Source of the DNA: Proteus faecis
GTDB lineage: Bacteria > Pseudomonadota > Gammaproteobacteria > Enterobacterales > Enterobacteriaceae
Assembly: GCF_003144395.1 (NCBI RefSeq)
Contig: NZ_PENZ01000034.1
Span: forward strand, 434,001-498,000
Length of the DNA stretch: 64,000 nucleotides
Direction: 5' to 3'
The notes under the pieces are model-generated. The model was not told the origin of the DNA. It was given only the letters and a program-made list of their open reading frames with translations, and made no database searches. A program made the position numbers and the translations under genes. Positions 26,108 through 35,737 of this stretch are shown in pieces. Each line of letters begins with the position of its first letter. The stretch's first letter is position 1.

Positions 26108-26920
26108 ATGGCACGCATTATTGTTGTTACGTCAGGTAAAGGTGGGGTTGGTAAAACAACTTCCAGCGCGGCCATTTCTACCGGCCTCGCTCAAAAAGGT
26201 CATAAGACGGTTGTTATCGACTTTGATATTGGGTTACGTAATTTAGACCTTATCATGGGTTGTGAACGTAGAGTTGTTTATGATTTTGTTAATGTTATTC
26301 AGGGGGATGCATCTTTAAATCAAGCTTTGATTAAAGATAAGCGTACAGAGAATCTGTTTATTCTCCCTGCTTCACAGACAAGAGATAAAGACGCGCTCAC
26401 CCGTGATGGTGTTGAAAAAGTATTAGATGAACTCGATGAGATGGGTTTTGATTTTATTATTTGTGACTCTCCTGCGGGTATTGAAAGTGGCGCATTAATG
26501 GCCCTTTACTTCGCAGATGAAGCGATTATCACAACAAACCCAGAAGTATCATCTGTACGTGACTCCGACCGTATTTTAGGCATTCTTGCCTCTAAATCAC
26601 GTCGTGCTGAACGTGGTGAAGATCCAATTAAAGAACATCTGCTATTAACTCGTTATAATCCTGGTCGTGTTAGCCGCGGTGACATGTTAAGTATGGAAGA
26701 TGTCCTTGAAATTCTATGCATTCCACTATTGGGTGTTATTCCAGAAGATCAATCTGTTTTACGTTCATCTAACCAAGGTGAACCTGTTATTTTAGATGGC
26801 GAATCTGATGCAGGTAAAGCCTATTCAGATACAGTAAATCGTTTGTTAGGGGAAGAACATCCATTCCGTTTTATTGAAGAAGAGAAAAAAGGCTTTCTGA
26901 AACGCCTTTTTGGGGGGTAA
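26108..26920 (+). CDS. minD: Septum site-determining ATPase MinD
   Basis: A 270-residue ATPase with the deviant Walker A GKGGVGKTT near the N terminus and Walker B-like DFIICDSPAGIESG. The C-terminal amphipathic membrane-targeting helix is KKGFLKRLFGG. It recruits MinC to the membrane and is released by MinE, giving pole-to-pole oscillation. It lies three bases before minE. Confidence 0.98.
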   Translation: MARIIVVTSGKGGVGKTTSSAAISTGLAQKGHKTVVIDFDIGLRNLDLIMGCERRVVYDFVNVIQGDASLNQALIKDKRTENLFILPASQTRDKDALTRDGVEKVLDELDEMGFDFIICDSPAGIESGALMALYFADEAIITTNPEVSSVRDSDRILGILASKSRRAERGEDPIKEHLLLTRYNPGRVSRGDMLSMEDVLEILCIPLLGVIPEDQSVLRSSNQGEPVILDGESDAGKAYSDTVNRLLGEEHPFRFIEEEKKGFLKRLFGG

Positions 26921-26923
26921 AAG

Positions 26924-27193
26924 ATGGCTTTACTAGATTTTTTCCTGTCGCGTAAAAAGTCGACAGCTAATATTGCCAAGGAGCGTCTACAAATAATCGT
27001 AGCAGAACGTCGCCGTGGTGATAGCGAGCCAGCTTATTTACCTGATATGAAAAGAGATTTATTAGGTGTCATCTGTAAATATGTGCAGATAGATCCAGAT
27101 ATGCTTTCTGTTCAATTTGAACAAAAAGGCGATGATATCTCTGTATTAGAGCTAAATGTGACTTTACCTGAGAGTGAAGAACCTACAAAGTAA
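26924..27193 (+). CDS. minE: Cell division topological specificity factor MinE
   Basis: An 89-residue protein. The N-terminal membrane-binding segment ([22 protein letters not shown]) and the anti-MinCD helix come first. The C-terminal dimerisation domain runs from about residue 35, with [16 protein letters not shown]. It stimulates MinD ATPase and confines MinCD to the poles. Confidence 0.97.
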   Translation: MALLDFFLSRKKSTANIAKERLQIIVAERRRGDSEPAYLPDMKRDLLGVICKYVQIDPDMLSVQFEQKGDDISVLELNVTLPESEEPTK

Positions 27194-27553
27194 ATCATAT
27201 TTTACGCTTTATATAAGTCATTATTCACAGAGCCAGCCATGAACGATAATTAATTTGATTGGCTCTGTGTTTAATTATATACATATTGAAAACACCTGAA
27301 TGCGCAAATAGCGCTATATCTCACTACTATTTTCATCATTGGTGATAAGTCAAAGGAGGCAGGTTATTTCGCAATAACATCTATTATATTGACTAATAAT
27401 TTATTTAACCTATCTATTGCCTCACCTTTTTTAGGTATTTTTTGTGTGCAAAAATAAGAGCCTCAAAAGAGACTCCTATTCATTATTGTTTATTAAACTA
27501 ACAACCTAACTTATTTGGGGTATTGGAGATTAGAAAACAAACAATTAATAAGG
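27194..27553. other. Intergenic region between convergent minE and rnd
   Basis: About 360 bases with the minE terminator at 27226-27273. Further on there is an imperfect inverted repeat (GAGGCAGGTT near 27356 with AACC...TGCCTC near 27407-27423) and a small hairpin ACCT-T6-AGGT followed by ATTTTTT near 27424-27445. No ORF is convincing. Confidence 0.5.
27226..27274 (+). terminator. Probable terminator of minCDE
   Basis: CACAGAGCCA (27226-27235) pairs perfectly with TGGCTCTGTG (27260-27269), followed by TTTAATT. The loop is 24 bases. Confidence 0.65.
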
Positions 27554-28672
27554 CTATGGATATTGTGCCAGAATTTCTGTCACTTTCTCTTCTAATAATG
27601 CTTTACGCCAGCGTGAAATCAATTCAGGTTGCCCTTCTTTTATTTTCCAGTGAATACTCAATAATTGGTTAATCTGTCTTCTTGATGCTAACAGCTCAGG
27701 GTTATAGCGTTTATCTTCACTAATTTCTTGAATAACCGCTTTAATCGCTTTAAATGCTTTTTTGTAGTTTGGTTGTTCGATTAAATTGCCAATAGGCTCT
27801 GGACAATCTTCATCTTTAATTTCTTTAGCTTTAACAACAAAATCTAATAAGCGACGACCATGGCAACGGATCTCTTGACCTGAAAGTGACAATGCATCGA
27901 GCTCTGCTAATGATGAAGGAAGATAACGAGCAACAGACCATAAATGCTCTTCTCTTACAACAAAGTTTAATGCCATATCACGAGATTTAGCTTGATTTAA
28001 ACGCCACTGAGCAAGCATTTGTAAGCATGCTAGCTGTTGACCTTTTAATTGCCATGCATTGCTTATATCACGATAAGCAAGCTCTGGTACCACCGTTTCT
28101 TGTCGACGTTCAGCAATCATTTCGCATTCATCGGCAATAGCATCCATATAGCCAGCTTCTTCAGCTTCTTTAATTAATTTTTCAGCTAAAGGTAGTAAAT
28201 AGAAAACATCACCACTCGCATATTGACACTGTTTTTCAGTTAAAGGGCGCGCTAACCAATCTGTACGAGATTCACTTTTATCTAGTGCAACATTTTCATA
28301 TTTCTCAACTAATGTCGCAAAACCACAAGAAATGGGATGACCTAAAAATGCAGCAACCACTTGAGTGTCAATCATCGGTGTTGGGACACAGCCAAACTGG
28401 TGAGAAAAGACTTCGAGATCTTCACTTCCAGCATGGAGAAACTTCATAATACCCTGTTTTGTTAATAGCTCAACAAACGGAGCCCAATCCTTAATTGCTA
28501 ACGGATCAATAAGAGAGATCTGTTTACCGTCATACATCTGGATCAAACCAAGATGTGGGTAATAGGTACGTATGCGGACAAACTCTGTATCTAAAGCAAT
28601 TTGTGAAGCCTTTGAAGCGGCTTTACAGGCGGTATCTAGTGCAGTGTCTGTCGTAATCAATTGATAATTCAA
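27554..28672 (-). CDS. rnd: Ribonuclease D
   Basis: A 372-residue 3'-5' exoribonuclease acting in tRNA 3'-end maturation. The DEDD exonuclease domain has ALDTEFVRIRTYYPHLGLIQ, FLHAGSEDLEVF, MIDTQVVAAFLG and YASGDVFYLLPL, giving all four acidic residues. HRDC domains follow. The start codon is TTG (28672), as in E. coli rnd, where the UUG start limits expression. It lies downstream of fadD on the same strand but is separated by a strong terminator. Confidence 0.96.
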   Translation of the reverse strand: MNYQLITTDTALDTACKAASKASQIALDTEFVRIRTYYPHLGLIQMYDGKQISLIDPLAIKDWAPFVELLTKQGIMKFLHAGSEDLEVFSHQFGCVPTPMIDTQVVAAFLGHPISCGFATLVEKYENVALDKSESRTDWLARPLTEKQCQYASGDVFYLLPLAEKLIKEAEEAGYMDAIADECEMIAERRQETVVPELAYRDISNAWQLKGQQLACLQMLAQWRLNQAKSRDMALNFVVREEHLWSVARYLPSSLAELDALSLSGQEIRCHGRRLLDFVVKAKEIKDEDCPEPIGNLIEQPNYKKAFKAIKAVIQEISEDKRYNPELLASRRQINQLLSIHWKIKEGQPELISRWRKALLEEKVTEILAQYP

Positions 28673-28721
28673 AACAGGTTTCTCTTATTTTTATGTCTAA
28701 TGATTTTTTATTTAATCACAA

Positions 28722-28745
28722 AAACGCCGGTATAAACCGGCGAAA
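28722..28745 (-). terminator. Terminator of fadD
   Basis: CGCCGG (28725-28730) pairs with CCGGCG (28737-28742). On the minus strand the hairpin is followed by TTTTTG. Confidence 0.75.
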
Positions 28746-28770
28746 TTGAAAAAGGTTATTGAGTGTTGTA

Positions 28771-30459
28771 TCAAGATTCAGTTGAGGTTTTCAACTCTTT
28801 TTCTTCATTTCTTAACTCTCTGCGTAAAATTTTACCAACATTCGATTTTGGTAATTCATCACGAAATTCAATAATTTTAGGTACTTTATAACCTGTTAGG
28901 TAACGACGACAGTGTGTTTTTATCTCATCTTCTGTTAATGATGGATCTTTTTTCACAATGAAAACTTTAACCGTTTCGCCCGAGTTTTTACTTGGTACAC
29001 CAATCGCAGCTGATTCTAAAACCTTAGGATGCGCAGAGACAACCTCTTCCACTTCATTAGGGTATACATTAAAACCTGAAACTAAGATCATATCTTTTTT
29101 ACGATCGATGATACGGATAAAGCCTTCATCATCCATTGTGGCTATATCACCGGTTGCAACCCATCCATCATGTAAGACTTCATCAGTTGCATCAGGACGG
29201 TTCCAATAACCTTTCATGACCTGAGGACCACGAACCCACATTTCACCGCCGACAGTGCGATCCACTTCGTTACCTTCATCATCAATAAACTTAACGTCCG
29301 TTGAAGGCACCGGCAACCCAATGCTACCACTGTATTTTTTCAGATTATAAGGGTTACCTGTAACTAACGGAGAACATTCAGTCAAACCATAACCTTCTAA
29401 CAAATGTTTACCGGTTAACTCTTCCCACTCTTTAGCAACACTACTTTGTACAGGCATACCACCGCCCACAGAGAGGTTTAGTTTGGAGAAATCAAGCTGA
29501 CGGAATTCTGGATTGTGTAACCAAGCATTAAATAAAGTATTTACGCCTGTAATTGCAGTGACAGGGTAACGTCCTAGTTCTTTAACTGTCCCTTTCACAT
29601 CACGCGGATTGGTAATAAGTAAATTTTTACCACCAATTTCAATAAAGAGCAGGCAGTTTACGGTTAAAGCAAAAACGTGATATAGCGGTAACGCTGTAAC
29701 TACCAGCTCTTTACCTACATTTAGTGCAGGGACATAAGCCGCTTTTGCTTGTTCAAGGTTTGCCAACATATTGCGATGCGTTAACATCGCACCTTTAGCG
29801 ATTCCCGTTGTTCCTCCTGTGTATTGTAAGAAGGCTAAATCTTTTCCTGTAATTTCAGGTTTAATATATTGCATACGATAGCCAAAATGCATTGCTCTAC
29901 GAAATGAAATTGCATCAGGCAAGTTATATTTAGGCACTAATCGTTTGATATATTTAACAACAAAGTCGACTAATGTTGCTTTAGGACGAGATAGTTGATC
30001 ACCCATTCGGGTCAAAATAACGTGTTTAATATTGGTATTAAATACGATTTTTTCGAGCGTATGCGCGAAGTTAGAGACTATTACAATGGCACTTGCACCA
30101 CTGTCATTTAACTGATGTTCAAGTTCTCTTGGTGTGTAAAGAGGGTTTACGTTTACGACAACCATGCCTGCACGAAGAATACCGAAAAGTGCGATAGGAT
30201 ATTGCAATAAATTAGGCATCATTAATGCAACACGATCACCTTTTTTTAATCCTAAGCCATTTTGCAGATATGCTGCAAATGCACGGCTACGCTCTTCAAG
30301 TTTGCGATAAGTCATGACCTCGCCCATATTAATAAAGGCGGGTTGATCTGCGTAATTTGCGACAGCGTTTTCAAGCATCTCAGCAAGGGATGCAAAACGG
30401 TCCGGGTCAATTTCAGCCGGAACATCTGCCGGATAACGTTTTAGCCAGACTTTTTCCAA
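28771..30459 (-). CDS. fadD: Long-chain fatty acyl-CoA synthetase FadD
   Basis: A 562-residue AMP-forming acyl-CoA synthetase at the inner membrane that activates imported long-chain fatty acids for beta-oxidation. It has the ATP/AMP motif [12 protein letters not shown], the central [12 protein letters not shown], and the FadD signature [27 protein letters not shown] place the start at TTG 30459, with AGGAG seven bases upstream and the same beginning as E. coli FadD ([13 protein letters not shown]), which also uses TTG. The ATG at 30483 would add eight unrelated residues. A FadR-like site lies about 65 bases upstream. Confidence 0.96.
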   Translation of the reverse strand: MEKVWLKRYPADVPAEIDPDRFASLAEMLENAVANYADQPAFINMGEVMTYRKLEERSRAFAAYLQNGLGLKKGDRVALMMPNLLQYPIALFGILRAGMVVVNVNPLYTPRELEHQLNDSGASAIVIVSNFAHTLEKIVFNTNIKHVILTRMGDQLSRPKATLVDFVVKYIKRLVPKYNLPDAISFRRAMHFGYRMQYIKPEITGKDLAFLQYTGGTTGIAKGAMLTHRNMLANLEQAKAAYVPALNVGKELVVTALPLYHVFALTVNCLLFIEIGGKNLLITNPRDVKGTVKELGRYPVTAITGVNTLFNAWLHNPEFRQLDFSKLNLSVGGGMPVQSSVAKEWEELTGKHLLEGYGLTECSPLVTGNPYNLKKYSGSIGLPVPSTDVKFIDDEGNEVDRTVGGEMWVRGPQVMKGYWNRPDATDEVLHDGWVATGDIATMDDEGFIRIIDRKKDMILVSGFNVYPNEVEEVVSAHPKVLESAAIGVPSKNSGETVKVFIVKKDPSLTEDEIKTHCRRYLTGYKVPKIIEFRDELPKSNVGKILRRELRNEEKELKTSTES

Positions 30460-30521
30460 AGTAGTACTCCTGATTAATCGCACTTCTTAGGTTAATATTA
30501 TGTTTCACTTTTAACAAAGTA

Positions 30522-30540
30522 TTAACTCATCCTACCAGCA
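30522..30540 (-). promoter_or_regulatory. FadR-like operator upstream of fadD
   Basis: On the minus strand TGCTGGTAGGATGAGTTAA fits the FadR pattern (TGGTnnGAnnA core). It closely resembles the E. coli fadD site as I remember it. FadR would repress fadD until acyl-CoA accumulates. Confidence 0.6.
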
Positions 30541-30602
30541 CAAACAATTTTCTGTTGTTAAGATGCGAAGTGTGTCACTAAATATTTTCTTTTTTAGATT
30601 AA

Positions 30603-30632
30603 CAAAAAAGAAGGCGGTCAAAACCGCCCTCT
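30603..30632 (-). terminator. Terminator downstream of yeaY
   Basis: GGCGGT (30613-30618) pairs with ACCGCC (30623-30628). On the minus strand it is followed by TTCTTTTTTG. It is about 130 bases beyond the yeaY stop. Confidence 0.65.
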
Positions 30633-30761
30633 CTTTTATTTTTATTCAACTTTAATAACTCTATTAGATAGTTACCTAATATATTATAGATGTTGATTAT
30701 ACACCGTTTCACACGAATGGAGATAAAATATTATATCGTCATGTAATCTGATACCCTATTT

Positions 30762-31358
30762 TTATTCTAAAACGGGTACAACCTGACCAGCTCCATATGG
30801 ATATCCACCATAACCGCCATATCCATTGTGATAACCCCAATATGGGCCATCTCCATAATATCCCCATGTCATAACAGGTGCTGGCATAATGACTTGCTGT
30901 GTCAGTGTCCAACGTTTCATACCCGTCACATCTATACGTAAGAATGGATAAGTGGCTTCGCCCACTTTGCCAGATTCAACACCTTTTATAGTACCAACAA
31001 CTGTTACATACTGATTTTTATAATCAGTAGGATCTAAGAAATGCATAACATTAGCATAGAGACGCCCAATAGAAGGCTGTCGCAATTCGGGTGCTGCATC
31101 GTATTGAGAAAGAGGCATAACAGCAATCTCTAGCTGTGTTGATGATTGAAGGTTTTTAACATCAATCACACGCCCACCAAAACGCCCTTCTTGACCAATA
31201 TAAAGCTCAGGTGCAACAAAAACTCTATTTAAATCAGTAACAGGCGTTGCTGATGTACCTTTTATTGATTCAGGTATAGAGACGCATCCCGCCAGAAACA
31301 AAGCACTAGATAAAAATAGCACTTTGCTTACCAAACAGTAGTTTAATTGTCTGTTCAT
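30762..31358 (-). CDS. yeaY: Slp-family outer-membrane lipoprotein YeaY
   Basis: A 198-residue lipoprotein with lipobox LAGC near residues 22-25. The Slp domain follows (APELYIGQEGRFGGRVIDV, then the later RWTLTQQVIMP) and the tail is rich in Gly and Tyr. The sequence and position between fadD and tsaB match E. coli yeaY. ATG 31358 is chosen because AGGT lies five bases upstream; the ATG at 31370 has no ribosome site. The function is unknown beyond the envelope-stress link of the Slp family. Confidence 0.88.
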   Translation of the reverse strand: MNRQLNYCLVSKVLFLSSALFLAGCVSIPESIKGTSATPVTDLNRVFVAPELYIGQEGRFGGRVIDVKNLQSSTQLEIAVMPLSQYDAAPELRQPSIGRLYANVMHFLDPTDYKNQYVTVVGTIKGVESGKVGEATYPFLRIDVTGMKRWTLTQQVIMPAPVMTWGYYGDGPYWGYHNGYGGYGGYPYGAGQVVPVLE

Positions 31359-31448
31359 AAACCACCTCATTGCAAGTCAATATTAACGTTACTCTATAAT
31401 AATATTATAGCTTAGCTTCACTTTTAGGCGTCTAATTGATACATAAAT

Positions 31449-32150
31449 TTATTCACGACCAGGCAGTTTTTTCCACGTCACTTCATTACGTAAATAAACA
31501 GGTTCAGCATCTTCAACTTTCGTTGCTTTACCTTTATGCCAAGCGTTTACAGCAAGGGGTAACATATCTTGTGCAGCAGGAAGCGTAATCTCAGTTTCAA
31601 CAACAGTAAAAGGCAGTGCCTCTTTTAAATCAGGGTAAGCTTGCCAGCCTGTACCTGCCATTGCCCAAGTTCCCATTGTGGATTGTAATGTTTCAATAAA
31701 TTGTTCAGGTTTCATCACCGCTTCAGTGTCTTCCCCCACCCAAGCACCTTCATCATTACGCTGATATTGAGCGCAATATATTTCGCCCATACGTGCATCG
31801 ATTGCTACCAGAACATGTTTAATACCCGTTGTTCTAAAGACACCTTCAGCCATTGTGGCAAGTGATGAAATACCAATCATTGGCAATTCAGCACCTAACG
31901 CAATACCTTGTGCAACCCCCACACCAATACGAACGCCTGTAAAACTTCCTGGGCCTCGACCAAAAGCAAGTGCATCTAATGACTGCAATGTGATGTTTGC
32001 TTCTTCTAAGGCGCTTTTCACCATAGGTAAAATCTTTTGTGTATGTTCACGAGGTGAGATCTCAAAACGTGAAGCAACAACGCCTTCATTCCAAACTGCA
32101 ACAGAACAAGATTCTGTTGCAGTATCAATTGCTAAAATTCGCAGTGACAC
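31449..32150 (-). CDS. tsaB: tRNA t6A37 threonylcarbamoyltransferase subunit TsaB
   Basis: A 233-residue member of the ASKHA fold with [16 protein letters not shown] at the N terminus and [20 protein letters not shown] as the family signature. It binds TsaD and TsaE to complete threonylcarbamoylation of A37 in ANN-decoding tRNAs. The start is GTG (32150) with GGAG six bases upstream. The same order, yeaY-tsaB-yoaA, occurs in E. coli. Confidence 0.95.
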   Translation of the reverse strand: MSLRILAIDTATESCSVAVWNEGVVASRFEISPREHTQKILPMVKSALEEANITLQSLDALAFGRGPGSFTGVRIGVGVAQGIALGAELPMIGISSLATMAEGVFRTTGIKHVLVAIDARMGEIYCAQYQRNDEGAWVGEDTEAVMKPEQFIETLQSTMGTWAMAGTGWQAYPDLKEALPFTVVETEITLPAAQDMLPLAVNAWHKGKATKVEDAEPVYLRNEVTWKKLPGRE

Positions 32151-32242
32151 GCCATAACTCCGGCAAATTCGATAATTAAAAGAGGAAGAATAATATCATA
32201 ATAGTGTTCAACAGAATAAACACACATTCTGTGCGATCGCTA

Positions 32243-34186
32243 TTATGAATCCGATATTTCTTGTATTTCATTCTGCTGTGCGCGTTGGCTCAAAAATTTC
32301 ATTGTTTTTTCGAGTGATCGCGTGCGTGGTGATGGTGGCAAACTACTTAAAAAAACCTCACCATATGCACGAGAAACCAACCTATCATCACAAACTATAA
32401 TTGCGCCATAATCATACACATCACGAATTAATCGCCCGACACCTTGTTTTAAACTAATGACAGCATCAGGAATTTGGACATCTCTAAAGGCATCTCCGCC
32501 CCGCAACTCACAATCTTCAATACGAGCCCTTAATAAAGGATCATCGGGTGCAGTAAATGGTAATTTATCAATAATCACACAAGACAGTGTATCGCCACGC
32601 ACATCAACACCTTCCCAAAAACTTTGAGTCGCAACTAAAAGCGCATTTCCTGATGAGACAAATTTTTGCAGTAATTGTGTTTTACTCATCTCACCTTGCA
32701 TCAATACGGGTAATGGCAAATTGGCTTTAAACTCTTCAGCAAGTCCACGCATCATGGCATGTGAAGTACAAAGGAAAAAACAGCGACCTTGGTTTTTTAA
32801 AATAACAGGCGTTAGCATAGTCGCTAAACGTTTCGCCGTATAAGGTTGATTTAATGGGGGCAAATAACGTGGTACACAGAGTAACGTCTGATGTTGATAA
32901 TCAAATGGGCTGTTTAAAATCAGTGTTGTCGCATTTTCTAAGCCCAACCTATCCGTGTAATAAGACATTTTCTCATTTACAGAAAGTGTTGCGGAAGTAA
33001 ATACCCAACTACTTTTATGTGATTTGATTAATTCGCGAAATTTATCTGCGACAGAGAGAGGCGTAATAGCTAATAAAAAATGGCGACCATAACTTTCAAA
33101 CCAGTAGCTATAACCTGGAATTGTGGTATCAATCAAGCGTTTCAATCGATTGCGATAAACGGTGGCTCGTTCAAAAGCACTATCAAGTAATTGGCTTCGA
33201 CCTAAAGAGAGTTTCATAACGTCATAACTCAATTCTAAGGCATCATCCAGTAATGTAAGAAAACGTTTTGTTTCACTACCTTGCAATAGCTCACGTAAAT
33301 TTCCCCTATACCCCGCCTCACCTAGCACTAAACGAAAATCCATCACCATTTGGGTTAATCTATCAGCACTTTTTTGCAACTGAACTTGATCACGAACTTC
33401 TGTACGGTAAGCCACTGTCATATCTCTGGCTAGATCAAAAAGCTGCCTACTGGTAAGTTGTTGACCAAAATAGTGGCTAGCAATATCTGGAATTTGATGG
33501 GCTTCATCAAAGATCATAATTTCAGCTTCCGGAATTAACTCACCAAAACCAGTATCTTTAACGACAGTATCAGCCATAAATAGATGGTGATTAACCACCA
33601 CAATATCCGCATCCATTGCTTTTTTACGTGCACTTAGAACATAACACTCTTTATAACGAGGGCAATCACTTCCTAAACAGTTATCGTTAGTGCTAGTGAC
33701 TAAAGGCCAAACGCGACTATCTTCTGCAACACTATGACAGCGACTAACATCACCATCTTCGGTCTGTGTTGACCATTGGCGTACATACATTACATCAGAC
33801 AAAATTTCGGCTTCAAGATCACCACCACTGAGCATTTGCTGATCAAGCCGTTCTAAACAGAGATAGTTAGAGCGCCCTTTTAATAACGCGGTGTTACCAT
33901 CATAATTAATCGCTTCAATGATCGTGGGTAAATCTCGACTATATAATTGATCTTGTAAGGCTTTAGACCCTGTTGAGATAATCGTTTTTTTACCCGAACG
34001 CAACGCGGGCACAAGATAAGCATACGTTTTTCCTGTACCTGTACCCGCCTCAGCGATAAGTACACCTTGCTTATCAATAATTTCAGTTATTGATTTCGCC
34101 ATTTGTCGTTGAGCTTCACGGGGATGAAATCCTGGAATAGTTCGGGTTAAAATCCCGTTTTCTGCAAAATCGTCTGACACAGGCAT
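32243..34186 (-). CDS. yoaA: XPD/DinG-family DNA helicase YoaA
   Basis: A 647-residue 5'-3' helicase of the XPD/Rad3 group. Walker A is AEAGTGTGKT near residue 45. The four Fe-S cysteines lie around NYLCLERL and NDNCLGSDCPRYKECY, and the DEAH box is in IFDEAHQIPD. Motif V-VI near the C terminus includes FWEGVDVRGD and QGVGRLIRD. In E. coli YoaA works with the HolC clamp-loader subunit at stalled forks. It is divergent from yoaB. Confidence 0.95.
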   Translation of the reverse strand: MPVSDDFAENGILTRTIPGFHPREAQRQMAKSITEIIDKQGVLIAEAGTGTGKTYAYLVPALRSGKKTIISTGSKALQDQLYSRDLPTIIEAINYDGNTALLKGRSNYLCLERLDQQMLSGGDLEAEILSDVMYVRQWSTQTEDGDVSRCHSVAEDSRVWPLVTSTNDNCLGSDCPRYKECYVLSARKKAMDADIVVVNHHLFMADTVVKDTGFGELIPEAEIMIFDEAHQIPDIASHYFGQQLTSRQLFDLARDMTVAYRTEVRDQVQLQKSADRLTQMVMDFRLVLGEAGYRGNLRELLQGSETKRFLTLLDDALELSYDVMKLSLGRSQLLDSAFERATVYRNRLKRLIDTTIPGYSYWFESYGRHFLLAITPLSVADKFRELIKSHKSSWVFTSATLSVNEKMSYYTDRLGLENATTLILNSPFDYQHQTLLCVPRYLPPLNQPYTAKRLATMLTPVILKNQGRCFFLCTSHAMMRGLAEEFKANLPLPVLMQGEMSKTQLLQKFVSSGNALLVATQSFWEGVDVRGDTLSCVIIDKLPFTAPDDPLLRARIEDCELRGGDAFRDVQIPDAVISLKQGVGRLIRDVYDYGAIIVCDDRLVSRAYGEVFLSSLPPSPRTRSLEKTMKFLSQRAQQNEIQEISDS

Positions 34187-34271
34187 ACTCTTTTTATAAA
34201 ATAAGACGTAAATTATGCCAGTGGATAACCCAAAGTACCACCTATGCCGTTAATACAAAGGAGAACTCATA

Positions 34272-34616
34272 ATGACAATTAAGCGTATCGACCCTGAAGA
34301 TCGCTGGTCTGAAGCCGTAATTCATAACGACACAATTTATTACACTGCAGTGCCAGAAAATTTATCAGACGATATTATTGAACAAACAGCAGACACATTA
34401 GCGGCAATTGACGTTTTGTTACAACGTGTAGGTTCTGATAAAACTAAAATTCTTGATGCGACAATCTTTTTAGCTGATAAAGCCGATTTTGAAGGTATGA
34501 ATAAAGCATGGGATGCATGGGTTGCCAAAGGTAGCGCCCCCGTACGTTGTACTGTCCAAGCACAATTAATGCACCCTGAATATAAAGTTGAAATTAAAAT
34601 TATTGCAGCCTTATAA
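34272..34616 (+). CDS. yoaB: RidA-family protein YoaB
   Basis: A 114-residue member of the Rid/YER057c/UK114 family. The conserved arginine that binds the substrate carboxylate lies in APVRCTVQAQL, followed by PEYKVEIKIIAAL. Some Rid proteins deaminate reactive enamine or imine intermediates; YoaB's own substrate is not established. It starts with AAAGGAGA upstream and is divergent from yoaA. Confidence 0.93.
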   Translation: MTIKRIDPEDRWSEAVIHNDTIYYTAVPENLSDDIIEQTADTLAAIDVLLQRVGSDKTKILDATIFLADKADFEGMNKAWDAWVAKGSAPVRCTVQAQLMHPEYKVEIKIIAAL

Positions 34617-34965
34617 CTGCACTATACTGAGCACCCAAATTTATGGGTGCTTATTTTTGAATTAAATTTATTAACTAAATCAAGATAGCTGTCTAATAAA
34701 CACTCATCACCATACTTATCTTTTTTCATTTTATCAGCAAAAAATAACATCGCTGATAAAATAATAGTAACAGGGTCTTTCTATGAGAAAAACTCTACAT
34801 ATTCATCATTATTAAAGACAGAAAAGCTATTTTATTTTTAAATCTCAGTATTTATTTCTAATTAAGAAGTAAATAAATATTTTGACTCTCTGTTTTAATT
34901 ATTTAAAAAAGCAAGCGATGACGATATTATCGAATAGTTATAAAATAAATAATATGAGTATCGAT
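34617..34965. other. Intergenic region upstream of the LysE-type exporter
   Basis: About 350 bases holding the yoaB terminator (34630-34657), a 10-codon ORF at 34793-34825 and an A/T-only hairpin (TATTTATTT 34849-34857 with AAATAAATA 34871-34879). The true start of the exporter may also lie here. Confidence 0.45.
34630..34657 (+). terminator. Terminator of yoaB
   Basis: GCACCCA (34631-34637) pairs with TGGGTGC (34644-34650), followed by TTATTTTTG. Confidence 0.8.
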
Positions 34966-35595
34966 ATGGACATAACAACATTACTTCTTTTTTTACCCGC
35001 CTGTTTTGCATTAAATTTAGCTCCAGGCCCAAATAACTTATTATCCATTAATAATGCAACACATTATGGTTTTAAAATTTCTTGCATAGGTGGATTAGGT
35101 CGGCTCGTGGCTTTTATTTTTATGCTCTGCCTAGCTTCTCTAGGGTTAGCTGTAGTTTTACACACTTCTGAACTTATCTTTTACGCAATTAAGTTTTTAG
35201 GTGTTGCTTACTTATTATATTTAGCTGTTCAACTTTGGCGAGCACCTGTAGAAGGATTTGCATTATTAAAAGCGACACAAAATAAAAGCTCTTTGACACT
35301 AATGAAGCAAGAGTTTTTTGTTGCTTCTGGTAATCCTAAAGCTATTTTAATTTTTACCGCTTTTTTACCTCAATTTATAGATCCTGAAATGTCAACAGGC
35401 TATCAATTTGCAATTTTAGGTACACTTTTTCTTCTGCTAGAATTTATTGCCATTATGCTTTATGCCGCTATCGGTCTGTATATGAAACAACTTTTAGTAA
35501 AACCTAAATCTAAACGTATTTTTAATCGCGTTTGCTCCTCGCTTTTGATATTCGCAAGTATGGGCTTACTTTTAGGGCAACGAAGCAAAAGTTAA
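34966..35595 (+). CDS. LysE/RhtB-family amino-acid exporter
   Basis: A protein of about 209 residues with roughly six hydrophobic helices and the family signature LNLAPGPNNLLSINNATHYG at the N terminus. SGNPKAILIFTAFLPQF is also conserved. The family exports amino acids such as lysine, homoserine or threonine; the substrate is not predictable. The start is uncertain: ATG 34966 (MDITTLLLF) and 34954 (MSIDMD) fit the family length, while the ORF runs open to 34882. None has a strong ribosome site. It is followed by a strong terminator. Confidence 0.82.
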   Translation: MDITTLLLFLPACFALNLAPGPNNLLSINNATHYGFKISCIGGLGRLVAFIFMLCLASLGLAVVLHTSELIFYAIKFLGVAYLLYLAVQLWRAPVEGFALLKATQNKSSLTLMKQEFFVASGNPKAILIFTAFLPQFIDPEMSTGYQFAILGTLFLLLEFIAIMLYAAIGLYMKQLLVKPKSKRIFNRVCSSLLIFASMGLLLGQRSKS

Positions 35596-35631
35596 ATTTT
35601 ATCATTATCGTTTTAAATAGATTTAATTGTG

Positions 35632-35667
35632 AAAAAAAGCTGAATTCTTATGAATTCAGCTTTTTTA
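35632..35667 (+). terminator. Terminator of the LysE-type gene
   Basis: AAAGCTGAATTC (35636-35647) pairs perfectly with GAATTCAGCTTT (35652-35663) around TTAT, followed by TTT. Confidence 0.88.
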
Positions 35668-35737
35668 ATGTCATTTATTTTGCTGCGATAATTCTATTTT
35701 TGTTTTATCAATATCTCGCTCATTGAGTTAATAAGAT

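Larger units (their letters stand above)
30460..30761. other. Region between fadD and yeaY
   Basis: About 300 bases with a FadR-like site (30522-30540) and the probable yeaY terminator (30605-30630). The remainder is AT-rich with no ORF. Confidence 0.5.
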
